Shown: positions 28,293 through 39,244, counted from the first letter of the stretch. The stretch is 64,000 nt of DNA from Nocardia cyriacigeorgica (GCF_010868145.1 NZ_JAAGUY010000004.1:183491-247490); one strand, 5' to 3'. Notes: generated from the sequence alone by a model not told the origin. Numbers and translations are program-made.

Positions 28293-28334
28293 CCTATGCC
28301 GAATCTGTCGGTGGGACCGGGCACACTGGCACCC

Positions 28335-28898
28335 ATGAACGCACCAGCCGGCCCGTCGGTTACCGCGGCACTGTTCGATACCGCGATCGGGACCTGCGCG
28401 ATCGCGTGGCGCGCGGACGCGGTCGTGCGATTCCGGCTACCCGAAACGAGTCGGGAGGCCACTCGCGCACGCATCACTCGCGACGGCCCGGGACTCGGCC
28501 CGGTCCAGGAGTCCGAACCCGTCGGTGTGATCGGCGACGCCATCGAGGGAATCCGCGCCCACCTCGACGGCGAGCTCGACGACCTGCGCTGGATCCCTCT
28601 GGACACCAGCATGATCCCGCAGTTCCACCGCGCGGTGTACGAGGTGACACGTGAGATCGATCCGGGCCACACTCTCAGTTACGGCGAGGTGGCCGAACGT
28701 GTCGGGGCGGCAGGCGCGGCCCAAGCCGTCGGCCAGGCCCTCGGCCGCAACCCGATCCCGCTGATCATCCCCTGCCACCGCGTCCTCGCCTCCGACCATG
28801 GCCTGCACGGGTTTTCCGCACCGGGCGGCATCAACACCAAACAGCGACTCCTACAGATCGAACGCACACCCGGCATCGGCGAACCGACTCTGTTCTGA
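28335..28898 (+). CDS. Methylated-DNA--protein-cysteine methyltransferase
   Basis: A 187-residue O6-alkylguanine-DNA alkyltransferase family protein, which repairs DNA by moving an alkyl group to its own cysteine. The acceptor is in IIPCHRVLASDHGLHGFSAPGG; upstream FHRAVYEVTREIDPGHTLSYGEVAERVGA is the DNA-binding winged helix, and LGRNPIPLIIPC is typical. The N-terminal part is divergent from classical Ogt. ATG 28335 is chosen because similarity starts there and the 25-bp inverted repeat lies before it; ATGs at 28242 and 28296 are in frame and possible. Confidence 0.85.
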   Translation: MNAPAGPSVTAALFDTAIGTCAIAWRADAVVRFRLPETSREATRARITRDGPGLGPVQESEPVGVIGDAIEGIRAHLDGELDDLRWIPLDTSMIPQFHRAVYEVTREIDPGHTLSYGEVAERVGAAGAAQAVGQALGRNPIPLIIPCHRVLASDHGLHGFSAPGGINTKQRLLQIERTPGIGEPTLF

Positions 28899-28922
28899 AC
28901 CAGGACCCCGATCGGGTGCGCC

Positions 28923-30374
28923 CTAGTGCGGTGCCCGGAATCCGCCGACCTTCTGCTCGAGCAGTTCGGCCAGCCGCAGCGGGGTGCGGTCCTCGAACAT
29001 CGGGCCGATGAGCTGCACGCCCACCGGCAGGCCCTCGGGTGACCGGCCCGTCGGGATGGCAGTGGCAGGTAGGCCGGGCATGGTGGCCGTCCCGGCCCAG
29101 ACGAGCTGGTCGAAATACGGGTACTCGACGCCGTCGATGTCGATGTGCCGGTTCTCCAGGCCCCCGATGTGGTTGTGTGGGAAGGCGGGAGTGGGGGTGA
29201 TGGGGCACACCACGGCATCGAACTCGGCGAAGAGCTGCCGCCAGCTGTGGCGGTGGAGTTCGCGACGGTTGTTCGCCTCGACCCAGTCGCGGTGGCTGAG
29301 CACCATGCCGCGCAGCCGCGCCGCATCGAGGCTCCGGTCGTCCGCGCTCAGGGCTGCGGCGTGGGTCCGCAGCTGTTCGTACCCGGCGGCGGGCAGACCT
29401 GCGGCGGCGTTCGACAGCATCAACAGCATGTAGAGGGTCGCCGCTTCGGTCGGATCGGGCAGCAGCGGACTGTACCGTTCGACGCGGGCGCCCTCGTCGA
29501 CGAGCGCCTCGGCGACCCGGTTCACGCCCGCCCGCACCGCCGATCCGGTCGGAATGAGCGGATGGTCCTCGATGGTCAGGACACGGAAGTCCGACAGCCG
29601 CTCGTGACGCGCGGGCGGCAGTGCGACATCGTAGGCGACGCCGCGGGTCAGCGGGTCCGGTCCGGCCATGACGTCGAGCAGCAGCGCGAGGTCGCGGGCG
29701 GTGCGCGCCATCGGGCCGACGACGGCGAGGTCGAGGTCGATCGGCAAGGCCGGGGCAGGCGGTGCGACCATGCCGCGGGTCGGCGCCAGCCCGAGTGTCG
29801 GCTTGTGCGCGTAGACACCGCAGAAATGCGCGGGGGTGCGCAGCGAACCGGCGAGATCGGAGCCGATGGACAGCGCGCCGAATCCGGACGCCAGGGCCGC
29901 TGCCGAGCCGCCGGAGGATCCACCCGACGTGCGGCCGCGATCCCATGGATTGTTGGTGGTCCCGTAGATCTCGTTGAAGCTCTGGATATCTCGCAGCATG
30001 AACGGCACATTGGTCTTACCGAGCAGCACTGCGCCTGCCGCCCTCAACCGCGACACTTGTACCGCGTCCTCGGCGGGCACATGGTTCGCGTGCTGCGGCA
30101 TGCCCCAGGTCGTGGGCAAGCCGGCCATGTTGTAGGACTCCTTGACCGTCACCGGAAGACCGAGTAGCGGCCGGTCCTCGCCGCGGGCGCGCACCTGGTC
30201 GGCCCGGCTTGCCGCGGCCCGCGCACGATCGAAGTCCGGCACACAGATCGCGTTGATCACCGTGTCGTCGCGCTCGATACGAGCGATCGCCTCCTCGGTC
30301 AGTTCCACCGATGTCACCTCACCGGCCCGCAACGCCGCCAACAATTCTTCCGCCGATGGGAGATTCCGTTCCAC
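28923..30374 (-). CDS. Amidase (amidase-signature family)
   Basis: A 483-residue amidase-signature hydrolase. The Ser-cisSer-Lys triad is visible: Lys in LPVTVKESYN, the cis-Ser in TSGGSSGGSAAALASG, and the nucleophile in GSDLAGSLRTPAHFCGVY. Family length is normal. It hydrolyses a carboxamide, but the substrate is not predictable. It is unlikely to be GatA, since no gatB or gatC is nearby and the sequence is divergent. The GTG at 30374 begins the protein. It converges with the alkyltransferase gene. Confidence 0.85.
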   Translation of the reverse strand: MERNLPSAEELLAALRAGEVTSVELTEEAIARIERDDTVINAICVPDFDRARAAASRADQVRARGEDRPLLGLPVTVKESYNMAGLPTTWGMPQHANHVPAEDAVQVSRLRAAGAVLLGKTNVPFMLRDIQSFNEIYGTTNNPWDRGRTSGGSSGGSAAALASGFGALSIGSDLAGSLRTPAHFCGVYAHKPTLGLAPTRGMVAPPAPALPIDLDLAVVGPMARTARDLALLLDVMAGPDPLTRGVAYDVALPPARHERLSDFRVLTIEDHPLIPTGSAVRAGVNRVAEALVDEGARVERYSPLLPDPTEAATLYMLLMLSNAAAGLPAAGYEQLRTHAAALSADDRSLDAARLRGMVLSHRDWVEANNRRELHRHSWRQLFAEFDAVVCPITPTPAFPHNHIGGLENRHIDIDGVEYPYFDQLVWAGTATMPGLPATAIPTGRSPEGLPVGVQLIGPMFEDRTPLRLAELLEQKVGGFRAPH

Positions 30375-30499
30375 GGATCCGACGATATCGGCGCGCCGAA
30401 AAAGCCATAAAATGCCGATTCACACAATGGGAAAGTCGAACAGACCGCCGAAGTCACACACCCGCTCTGCCTTGGTCGAAGGTCTGCCCCAGGCCCTAC

Positions 30500-30790
30500 T
30501 CACAGCGGATGTCGACGGTAGAAATCGCAGTCGGGGCCGGTGATGTATCCGTCGCGGCAGCCGAAGTAGATCTGGATGCAGGCGTTGGTGGTGCAGCCGA
30601 GTTCGATGAGTTGTTCTCGGATGCGGCGGTCGCGTTCCTGCGGTGATTCGGTGCGGGCGGCGGTGGTTGTGGTGGTGACGGGTGTGGGTTCGGATGGTTC
30701 GGCGCAGGCGGACAGCAGCCCGATCGCGGCAGCGACACACGCGCCCACCGCCGCTGTTCGGCCAGTTCTCCGCGAACCGTTCGACGTCAT
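30500..30790 (-). CDS. Small cysteine-rich lipoprotein
   Basis: A 96-residue predicted lipoprotein. The signal peptide ends in the lipobox LLSAC, with the lipidated cysteine near residue 28. A threonine-rich spacer (TPVTTTTTAARTESP) follows, then a compact domain with RDRRIREQLIELGCTTNACIQIYFGCRDGYITGPDCDFYRR. Its four cysteines probably form two disulfides. AGGAGG lies 7 bases before the ATG at 30790. No family recognised. The start overlaps the stop of a degenerate frame from 31053, possibly a coincidence. Confidence 0.75.
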   Translation of the reverse strand: MTSNGSRRTGRTAAVGACVAAAIGLLSACAEPSEPTPVTTTTTAARTESPQERDRRIREQLIELGCTTNACIQIYFGCRDGYITGPDCDFYRRHPL

Positions 30791-31160
30791 CGCACAACCT
30801 CCTGGCAACACCGGCTCCACTGCCAGGCGGCCAGCGTAACCGACAGCGTTCGAGCCGGCCCGCCGGTTGCCGACAGTCGCAGGTCGCCTGCGTGCCACGT
30901 CCTCGTCCCGGGCAGAACTTGCGGAGCATCGGCCGGCATCATCGCGACACTCCGGCCGACCAGCTCGGGTCGGCCGGCGTACAGCGTCGCGCCGAGGCTC
31001 GCCCCGCCCATTCCACCGAACACACCGCCGACCGCACCGCCGGCAGCACCCACCGCGGTGGCGGCGGCGATCTTGTCGGAGCGACTCGGGTCGATGCCGA
31101 TGGACCGTCCGCCCCTGCGCGGGTGGCGACCACGCGATAATCAGGCCGGCGTCTCACCAC
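30787..31160 (-). pseudogene. Possible decayed glycine-zipper membrane protein gene
   Basis: Between the LAL regulator stop and the lipoprotein start there is coding-like sequence split over two frames. One frame reads DYRVVATRAGADGPS; after a frame change it continues IGIDPSRSDKIAAATAVGAA and GGAVGGVFGGMGGASLGATL, a glycine-zipper membrane segment. The tail has no recognised domain and ends in a TGA overlapping the lipoprotein ATG. A GTG at 31053 could start the second part alone. I favour a remnant, with low certainty. Confidence 0.35.
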
Positions 31161-33741
31161 GCAACAATGCCGCGAGCGATTCCCTATCTGTCACATCCAT
31201 TTTGATGCAGGCCCGGTAGAGATGGCCCTCCACAGTACGAACGGAAACCGTGAGCCGGTCGGCGATTTGGCGATTCGACAAACCCGCCGCGACCAGATTC
31301 GCGATCTCGCGTTCGCGCGCAGTGAGTGGAAGCGGTTGCGCCGCTTGCCGAAGCGCTGGCGTGCTCGCACCACCGCAGGCCGCGGCGAGCCGGTTGGCGG
31401 CAGCGGCCGATTCCAGCAGACGACGCCGATCGCCCGCACGTTCGTGGGCCGAGGCAGCTTGCGCAGCGGCGTCGGCTGCCGAGAGCATCGCGCCGATGCG
31501 CTCGAATTCAGCTGCGGCAGTGTCGAGTCCGGGACCATCGTGCGCGGAGAGGGCGACTGCGTGACGGGCTTGCACCTGCACCAGATCACCGTCGACCTTG
31601 GCGGCCAGATCGGCGAGCCTGCCCGCGACCGAATGTTCACCGAACCGCGCCGCGGTGTGCAGCGCCATGGCTTCGATCGCGTGCTGATGCGAACGGGCGG
31701 CGGCATCGGCGGCGCCCATCGCGAGCCGGATGGCAGGGGTCATCGTCCCCTCGGCACCGGCCAGCCAGGCCTTGACGATCTCGAGCTGAGGTTCGTACAC
31801 CGCACTGTGCCTGCCACCGCGTTCGGTCGCGCCCGCGATGGCCTCGGCGGCGTCGGTGGACCGGCCGAGCGCCGAATACGCCTCGGCCAGCCGCAATCGC
31901 GCCGGGAACATCCAGGCCGCGGCGCCTTCGGTACTCAGGGCGGCCAGCGCCTGCTCCAGATTGTCGATACCGTCCGGGAACCGGCCCTGCGCCACGTCGA
32001 CGGTGCCCTGCAGGATCTTCGACATTCCCCAGGCCAGGTACTGGCCTGGCGCCGAGTAGCCGAAATAGGCGGTGGCGCACCGGCGCGCACCGTCCAGATC
32101 GCCGGTGAAGGTCAAGGCGAGCACTTCGGCGTGGGTGGACATGAACCGGTTCAGCCCATCGATATGCGATTCGACCTCGTGCCCGCGCGCCGCGTATTGG
32201 CGCGCGGCCTCGCCGCGGCCCATCAGCGCCAATGCCAAACCGCCACCGAAGGACGCCCACCACACCGCCCACGGCGGCGCGTCGTCGGTGTTCATCACGG
32301 TTTCGGCGTCGTCGAAGGCGTCGTCGATGCGGTTCTCGTTGACCGCGCAGGCGGAAGCGAGTCCGGTCAGAATGGCCGCGATCTTCGGATGACGCACCTT
32401 CGAACGCACCAGCCCGAGCACGGCATCGGCACGGTCGGCATCGCCCATGGCCCACAGCAGATTCGAGACCCGTGTGCTGCCCCAGCGTGCCAGCTGCACC
32501 TCATTGAGCTGGTCGGGATCGAAACTGGCCAGTGTGCGTTCGGCCTCGATCCGGTGGCCCTGCCACAGCAGTGCCCTTGCCAGCAGGTCCGCTGATTCCA
32601 CCCCGCCGCGACGTTCGACTGCCGCGCGGGCGAACCGTTCGCCGAGCGGCAGATTCGCCAAACCGATCGCATCGGCGGCGGCGGCTTCGAACAATTCGAG
32701 ATCGGCGGACTTGTCACTGTCGAGGGCCAGTTCGGCCAGCCGGATCCGGTCGGCGGCGGAATTGATCCGCCGCTCACTCAACGCCGAATACAGCCGCCCG
32801 CGCAGTCGCCGCGCCGAGGCGATACCGAGCCGTCGCCGGATGACCTCGCCGAACAGCGGATGGTTGTAGCGCACAACGAGTTCGTGGGAGTTCTCCACCA
32901 CCCGGATGACGCCGCGGTTCTCGGCCGCCTCCACCGCCTCCTCGCCGGCGAGCTCGGCCATCACCTCGAGGTCGATGGGCTCGCAGAAGGTGAGCAGCTC
33001 CAGCACCCGCAGCACGTCCTCGGGTAGCTGCTCGACCCGATCTTCCAGCAGCGCGGCCAGTTCCGAGGTGACCGCGGCCCGTCCGCGCAGCTGCCACACG
33101 CCGTTGACCTGACGCAGCGAGCCCGCCTCCAGCGCACCCTCCACCAGATGCCGCAGGAACAAAGCGTTGCCGCCGGACGATTCCCACATCAGGTTCGCGG
33201 TGAATCCCTCCAGCTGCCCGCCGAGCATAGACTCCACCAGATCCACGCTCTGCCGCTGGCTGAACGGATTCAGGTCGATACGCAGCAGATGCCCGTCTTT
33301 CCACAACGAGGTCACCGCGTCGGGCACCTGGACCCCGCTGCGCACGGTCGCGACAATCCTGGCCGCCCGGTCGATCGCCAACTGCAGCAGCAGCGTCGCC
33401 GACAGTTGATCGAGCAGGTGGGCGTCGTCGACGCCGATGATGATCGGCCCGTCGGCCAGCAGTGCCTCCCGCGCGGCCGACATGAACGTCACCGGATCGT
33501 GGGCGGTGTATACCCCGACCATATGGGCGAATACGCCGAGCGGGATGCTGCGCGCCGACTCGGTGCCCGCCACCCAGCGGACGTTGCCGCCCACTGCCGC
33601 TGTGGCCTGTCTGGCGAGCGTGGTCTTGCCTACGCCCGCATCGCCGGTGAGCACCGCACCGACCGGTCCGTCACCGGTGAGCGCTGACCGAATCGCCTCG
33701 AATTCGGTCGCGCGTTCGATCATCGGCCAGTTCCGAGCCAT
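31141..33741 (-). CDS. LuxR-family regulator, LAL type
   Basis: An 866-residue large ATP-binding LuxR regulator. Walker A is GDAGVGKTTLARQ near residue 33, Walker B is PIIIGVDDAHLLDQLSA near 98. A TPR-like helical middle section spans roughly 350-780. The C-terminal LuxR helix-turn-helix is LTAREREIANLVAAGLSNRQIADRLTVSVRTVEGHLYRACIKM. MalT-type proteins of this class respond to small inducers. It has no obvious target operon beside it. The ATG at 33741 is used; a second ATG at 33723 is possible. Confidence 0.9.
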   Translation of the reverse strand: MARNWPMIERATEFEAIRSALTGDGPVGAVLTGDAGVGKTTLARQATAAVGGNVRWVAGTESARSIPLGVFAHMVGVYTAHDPVTFMSAAREALLADGPIIIGVDDAHLLDQLSATLLLQLAIDRAARIVATVRSGVQVPDAVTSLWKDGHLLRIDLNPFSQRQSVDLVESMLGGQLEGFTANLMWESSGGNALFLRHLVEGALEAGSLRQVNGVWQLRGRAAVTSELAALLEDRVEQLPEDVLRVLELLTFCEPIDLEVMAELAGEEAVEAAENRGVIRVVENSHELVVRYNHPLFGEVIRRRLGIASARRLRGRLYSALSERRINSAADRIRLAELALDSDKSADLELFEAAAADAIGLANLPLGERFARAAVERRGGVESADLLARALLWQGHRIEAERTLASFDPDQLNEVQLARWGSTRVSNLLWAMGDADRADAVLGLVRSKVRHPKIAAILTGLASACAVNENRIDDAFDDAETVMNTDDAPPWAVWWASFGGGLALALMGRGEAARQYAARGHEVESHIDGLNRFMSTHAEVLALTFTGDLDGARRCATAYFGYSAPGQYLAWGMSKILQGTVDVAQGRFPDGIDNLEQALAALSTEGAAAWMFPARLRLAEAYSALGRSTDAAEAIAGATERGGRHSAVYEPQLEIVKAWLAGAEGTMTPAIRLAMGAADAAARSHQHAIEAMALHTAARFGEHSVAGRLADLAAKVDGDLVQVQARHAVALSAHDGPGLDTAAAEFERIGAMLSAADAAAQAASAHERAGDRRRLLESAAAANRLAAACGGASTPALRQAAQPLPLTAREREIANLVAAGLSNRQIADRLTVSVRTVEGHLYRACIKMDVTDRESLAALLRGETPA

Positions 33742-33904
33742 TTACCTACTGTAGAGCCTCGCCGGGCAGGTCGGCGCCCTACGGCGATCAGTTCACAGTC
33801 GACGTCGGCTCCATCTCGGTAGCCAACTACGTTCGGGCGCACCAGCTCAGCAGGAATGCGCCGCTGAACCCAGCCCTACGCGCCCCATGGCAGTGGTCGG
33901 CGAG

Positions 33905-33968
33905 CCCCAAATTTCGAGCGAAGCGAGACCGAGCAGCACAGTCCGCGTGCCGCAGGCGGCGCAAAATT
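33905..33968. repeat. Intergenic repeat, copy A, at the purA 3' end
   Basis: A 64-bp element beginning CCCCAAATTTCGAGCGAAGC, with GAGACCGAGCA in the middle and TGCCGCAGGCGGCGCAAAAT near its end. It directly follows the purA stop. Copy B (35519-35582) is in the same orientation and differs at about a dozen positions. The gap 33742-33968 contains no gene. Confidence 0.8.
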
Positions 33969-35468
<1,500 letters not shown>

Positions 35469-35518
35469 TCATTCGACTCCTTCAGCACATCAGCAACTAG
35501 AAACAACGGCCGGTAACA

Positions 35519-35582
35519 CCCCATTTTTCGAGCGAAGCGAGACCGAGCATCCAGTTCGCGGTGCCGCAGGCAGCGCAAATTA
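35519..35582. repeat. Intergenic repeat, copy B, upstream of the Rv0358-like gene
   Basis: A second 64-bp copy, starting CCCCATTTTTCGAGCGAAGC and ending near GTGCCGCAGGCAGCGCAAAT. It lies in the 422-bp region between the purA start and the next gene. Nothing else is recognisable in that region. Confidence 0.8.
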
Positions 35583-35677
35583 GGCACAGCTATGCTGGCA
35601 GCGGACGTCGATCGTCCGAGTGAAGTGGGCTGGACGACCGACGGGAGTCGGCCGGATCGAGGAGGGTGTACGGCAGT

Positions 35678-36337
35678 TTGAGTACCCACGTTCTCCGTTG
35701 CGACGGCGCACCGGTACCGATTGCCCTCGCTTCCCAGCCGACCACCCACACCGACGCCATCCCCGATACCGGCGAGATCGATGAGCTGCTTCCGGTACTC
35801 GCCGCCGACAGCCTGCCCCGGTTGATCGTGCTCGGTGACGATGCCGCGCTGGCCGCGGTACTCACCCACCTGATGCGCACCGAACGACTGAACGTGGAGA
35901 TCGGCTACGTTCCGGTCGACAAGACCTACGGCTCACGCGCCTACGAGACCGGCACCGGCAATGCCGCCGCGCGACGCGCGTTGGAGGGGCGCGCCACCGA
36001 GGTGCCACTGATCCGCGACGACACCGGAACAGTGTTGGTCGGGCGTGCCACGCTGATCGGCGCCGAGGGCGACAAGCTCGAGGGCGAGGCCTACGTCGAC
36101 GACACCCAGTTGTTCTCCGGCAAGGTCGCGTCCATGATCGTCTCGCCGACACTGGACATGCCCGGCGTGCGCGCCACTGTCCAACGCGGAGTGCGTAAAC
36201 GACGATGGGTCAGTGGACGTGCCGCTCAGCTCGGCACACCGGGCGCACGGGTCACCCGCGACGGCATCGACAGCGAGCGCATCGTGCCCCGATCCACCTT
36301 CTACCGTCATCACGAGCCCTGGCTGCTGGTCCGATGA
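35678..36337 (+). CDS. Conserved protein, Rv0358-like
   Basis: A 219-residue cytoplasmic protein. The RLIVLGDDAALAAVLTHLMRTERLNVEIGYVP segment recalls the beginning of the diacylglycerol-kinase-like catalytic fold, but the nucleotide motifs are incomplete. The second half (DDTGTVLVGRATLIGAEGDKLEGEAYVDDTQLFSG) is beta-rich. By position it corresponds to Rv0358, of unknown function. TTG at 35678 has a GGAGGG site 11 bases upstream; GTG at 35666 overlaps that site, so it is less likely. The stop overlaps the ATG of the M50 protease (ATGA). Confidence 0.7.
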   Translation: MSTHVLRCDGAPVPIALASQPTTHTDAIPDTGEIDELLPVLAADSLPRLIVLGDDAALAAVLTHLMRTERLNVEIGYVPVDKTYGSRAYETGTGNAAARRALEGRATEVPLIRDDTGTVLVGRATLIGAEGDKLEGEAYVDDTQLFSGKVASMIVSPTLDMPGVRATVQRGVRKRRWVSGRAAQLGTPGARVTRDGIDSERIVPRSTFYRHHEPWLLVR

Positions 36338-37113
36338 GCTTTCCCGCCAAGGCCAGGCGCACCGGTGCGGTGCGGCCGAGCCCGATCTTCCTGCTCGTCG
36401 TGGTGATCGCGGTGGCGGGCGGTGCACTGGCCTGGGACGCCGATCTGGAGTCGGTGCGGGCCAAGGCCGGAGTCTTCCTGCTTGTGGTGTTCGGCTGGAT
36501 AGTCAGCCTGTGCCTGCACGAGTTCGCGCATGCGTATGTGGCGTGGCGGGCCGGAGACCGTGAGGTCGAGTTGCGCGGGTATCTCACGCTGAATCCGTTG
36601 AAGTACAGCCATCCGCTGCTGTCGATCGTGTTACCGATCGTATTCATCGCACTGGGGGGTATCGGTCTGCCCGGCGGCGCGGTCTATGTGCATGCGCACA
36701 ACTTCTCCACCCGGATCCAGCGGATCATCAGCGGAGCTGGTCCTGCGGTGAATGTGGTGGGCGCGGCACTGCTGCTGATCATCGTGCGGCTGTTCGGCAG
36801 CGCCGAGGAACATGCCGCGTTCTGGTTCGGGCTGAGCTTCCTGGCATTTCTTCAGGTGACGGCCGCGTTGCTGAATCTGCTGCCCATCCCTGGCCTGGAC
36901 GGGTACGGGATCTTGGAGCCGTCGCTGAGCTACCAGACGCGGCGCGCGCTCGATCAGTTCAAGCCGTTCGGCATGCTGATCCTGTTCGCGCTGCTGTTCA
37001 CCCCCGCGATCAACCAGGTGTTCTTCGATGCGGTGTACGCCCTGTACGACCTGTCGGGTGTGCCGTCGGAGTGGTCGCGCTGGGGCGGTTACCTCACCCG
37101 GTTCTGGACCTGA
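36334..37113 (+). CDS. Site-2-protease-type M50 metallopeptidase
   Basis: A 259-residue membrane protease, Rv0359-like. The zinc motif HExxH is HEFAHA within SLCLHEFAHAYVAWRAGD, inside the first long helix. The second motif is PIPGLDGYGILEP, carrying the zinc-binding aspartate. Five to six transmembrane helices are predicted. There is no PDZ or CBS domain, unlike the SpoIVFB or RseP groups. Such enzymes cut membrane-embedded substrates, but no anti-sigma factor is nearby. ATG 36334 overlaps the stop of the preceding gene. Confidence 0.88.
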   Translation: MSFPAKARRTGAVRPSPIFLLVVVIAVAGGALAWDADLESVRAKAGVFLLVVFGWIVSLCLHEFAHAYVAWRAGDREVELRGYLTLNPLKYSHPLLSIVLPIVFIALGGIGLPGGAVYVHAHNFSTRIQRIISGAGPAVNVVGAALLLIIVRLFGSAEEHAAFWFGLSFLAFLQVTAALLNLLPIPGLDGYGILEPSLSYQTRRALDQFKPFGMLILFALLFTPAINQVFFDAVYALYDLSGVPSEWSRWGGYLTRFWT

Positions 37114-37159
37114 CGGCAGAACTCAGGGCCGCCCGGTCGATGGACCGGACGACCCTGGT

Positions 37160-37237
37160 CTTCGCCCCGCAGCGCGGCCCCAGCCCGCCGGCCACCACAC
37201 CAACATGGGCCGGCAGGCGTCGCGCTGTGCGGCGAAG
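37160..37237. repeat. Imperfect inverted repeat in a gene-free region
   Basis: Arms of about 22 bp at 37160-37181 and 37216-37237 match at about 18 positions when folded (CTTCGCC...CAGCGCG with CGCGCTG...GGCGAAG). They lie in the 313-bp gap 37114-37426 between convergent genes. Nothing else is recognisable there; a structured terminator or an element relic are both possible. Confidence 0.45.
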
Positions 37238-37426
37238 TGTGTGACCGCACCACCCCTCGTCGGCTCGGTCGGTTTTCACGGTAGGGATCGGTGGGCAGCA
37301 TCGCCTGAGTAGCGGACTACGCGAAGATCAGGGCCACGCCGCCGCACGGGGCGCTCAGGCACTCAGCAGGGCTCAGACAACCGCGGAGCGAGTCGAGTAG
37401 TCCTCACGGCAAGGCCGCAGTCGAAG

Positions 37427-38530
37427 TCAGTCCTCGGGCCGCACATACGGATTCGGCACCGTCGGCGGGAGCAGCGCGATTGCGGAGATGCGCTGCATAC
37501 CGCAGACCTGCATCAGATCGACGACCGTCGAGCGCACCTGGGCGAAGACCACATGGGCCGAAAGACCGGCACCGGAAACGAGTTCGGGACGCGCACCCTT
37601 GGCCACCGAACGCAACACCCGTGCGGCCTCGGCCCGATCCGGCTGCTGGCCCGGGTCGGCGAGCATCATCCGGCGCACCACGTCGATCGCGCGACCCAGG
37701 CCCTCCACCTCGTCGATCAGGCGCGGATCGAGGATCTCGTCGTCACGGACCAGGGTCAGACCGCGCCGTAGCAGCACACGGGTATTACGGACGGCGTTGT
37801 CGAGCGGATCGGCGGTGGCGCGGATGCGTTCGAGACGGTTGCGCGAGTTCCAGTACAGCGGTGAGATCCGGCTGATCTCACGTCCGCCTTCGAGGGTTTT
37901 GCGCAGCGAATCCAGCTGCGCTTGGGTGGCGCGGACCGCGCTCAGCGCGTTGTGCACCTTGTCGGCGTCCTGCTCCAACAGGCCTTCGGCACCGTCGATC
38001 AGGGATTTACCCATCACACCGAGGATCTCCCCCGCCTGCTCTCGCGCCCGGCGCACCGGATGCAACGGGATCGCGGCGACGACGACCACGCCGACGAGGC
38101 CGCCGACCAGCGCATCGATCATCCGAGAGAACCCGCCACCCGCCGTGGGCGGCAACAGGGTCGCGACCAGCACGGCCGAACCGGCCGCCTGCATGGCGAT
38201 GATGGTGCCGCCGTCGAGGAATACCGCCAGACTCATGGCAACGGCGACGACCAGCGCGATCTGCCAGATACCGGTTCCGGCCTGGGAGATGAACAGGTCA
38301 CCGATGCCGATGCCGACCGCGACACCGACCACCAGCTCCACCGAACGACGCAGCCGCGCGCCGAAGGAGATACCGATCGACACGACGGCCGCCGTCGGCG
38401 CGAAGAACGGCAGAGCGTGACCGATGACGTTGTGCGCGATGAACCAAGCAAGGGCGGCGCCGACCGCGCACTGCAGGATGGGCAGCGCGGACAGGCGCAG
38501 CCGGGTCCAGGAACTGCGCAGCCGGTCCAT
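37427..38530 (-). CDS. FUSC-family membrane protein
   Basis: A 367-residue protein of the FUSC / aromatic-acid exporter-like group. Five to six helices occupy the first 160 residues (LPILQCAVGAALAWFIAHN, HALPFFAPTAAVVSIGIS, RSVELVVGVAVGIGIGDL, ALVVAVAMSLAVFLDGG, MIDALVGGLVGVVVVAAIPL), followed by a helical cytoplasmic half ending near the C-terminus with YVRPED. Transport substrate unknown. The ATG at 38530 is used; upstream in-frame residues (PELIDPTSRVALARAGG) could extend it if a TTG is used. It follows the DUF3151 gene by 79 bp. Confidence 0.75.
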   Translation of the reverse strand: MDRLRSSWTRLRLSALPILQCAVGAALAWFIAHNVIGHALPFFAPTAAVVSIGISFGARLRRSVELVVGVAVGIGIGDLFISQAGTGIWQIALVVAVAMSLAVFLDGGTIIAMQAAGSAVLVATLLPPTAGGGFSRMIDALVGGLVGVVVVAAIPLHPVRRAREQAGEILGVMGKSLIDGAEGLLEQDADKVHNALSAVRATQAQLDSLRKTLEGGREISRISPLYWNSRNRLERIRATADPLDNAVRNTRVLLRRGLTLVRDDEILDPRLIDEVEGLGRAIDVVRRMMLADPGQQPDRAEAARVLRSVAKGARPELVSGAGLSAHVVFAQVRSTVVDLMQVCGMQRISAIALLPPTVPNPYVRPED

Positions 38531-38609
38531 GCCACCGGCCCGTGCGAGGGCGACGCGGGAGGTCGGGTCGATCAACTCGGGATCTGTTTCGTCGAGGGCC
38601 GGTGTCGGA

Positions 38610-39053
38610 TCAGTCCAGACCGAGTTCCGCGGCGGCGCGCGGATCGCAGTCCTCGAGCAGATCGAGGCAGCGGGCATATTCGTCGGTTTCACCGATGGCG
38701 CGCGCGGCCTTGGCGAGCGCACCAACACTGCGCAGGAAGCCCTGGTTGGGTTCATGGCTCCACGGCACCGGGCCGAAACCCTTCCAGCCGTTGCGGCGCA
38801 GCAGGTCGAGACCGCGGTGGTAGCCGGTGCGGGCGAAGGCGTAGGCGGCCACGACATCGTGGTTGACGGTCTCCCCGGCCGCTTCCGCACGCTCGAGCGC
38901 GGCTTCGGCCAGATGCGCCCAGGCGATCGAGGCGGCCGGATGATCGGCCGCAACCTGCACCGGATCGGCCTTGGCGAGGAGCGCGTCCTCGGCATCGGGG
39001 ATTTCCGGCAGCAGTACCGGTTGCGGGCCGAGCAGATCACCGAACGAGGTCAT
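38610..39053 (-). CDS. DUF3151 protein, Rv0360c-like
   Basis: A 147-residue cytoplasmic protein beginning MTSFGDLLGPQPVLLPEIP. It contains the conserved HPAASIAWAHLAEAALERAE, VVAAYAFARTGYHRGLDLLRRNGWKGFGPVPWSHEPNQGFLR and ECLDLLEDCD-like helical segments. It corresponds to DUF3151, found across Mycobacteriales and of unknown function, and reads like a TPR-type scaffold. A start at 39062 (3 residues longer) is possible. It is divergent from the large disordered membrane protein gene. Confidence 0.8.
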   Translation of the reverse strand: MTSFGDLLGPQPVLLPEIPDAEDALLAKADPVQVAADHPAASIAWAHLAEAALERAEAAGETVNHDVVAAYAFARTGYHRGLDLLRRNGWKGFGPVPWSHEPNQGFLRSVGALAKAARAIGETDEYARCLDLLEDCDPRAAAELGLD

Positions 39054-39244
39054 GCGCTTCATTGTGCACGCCGGACCGGCGGCCGGCAGCGGCACCACCG
39101 TGTGGCAGCGAGCAAGCGGAGCGAGCTGCCCGCACGCGATGGTGGTAACGCGGGGATTTCGGACGCGACATGACATACCGACGGACACCGCGCCCATTAG
39201 GCTGGCCGTCGAGTTCACAATGTTCCGCTGAGCGAGGGGTAGTG

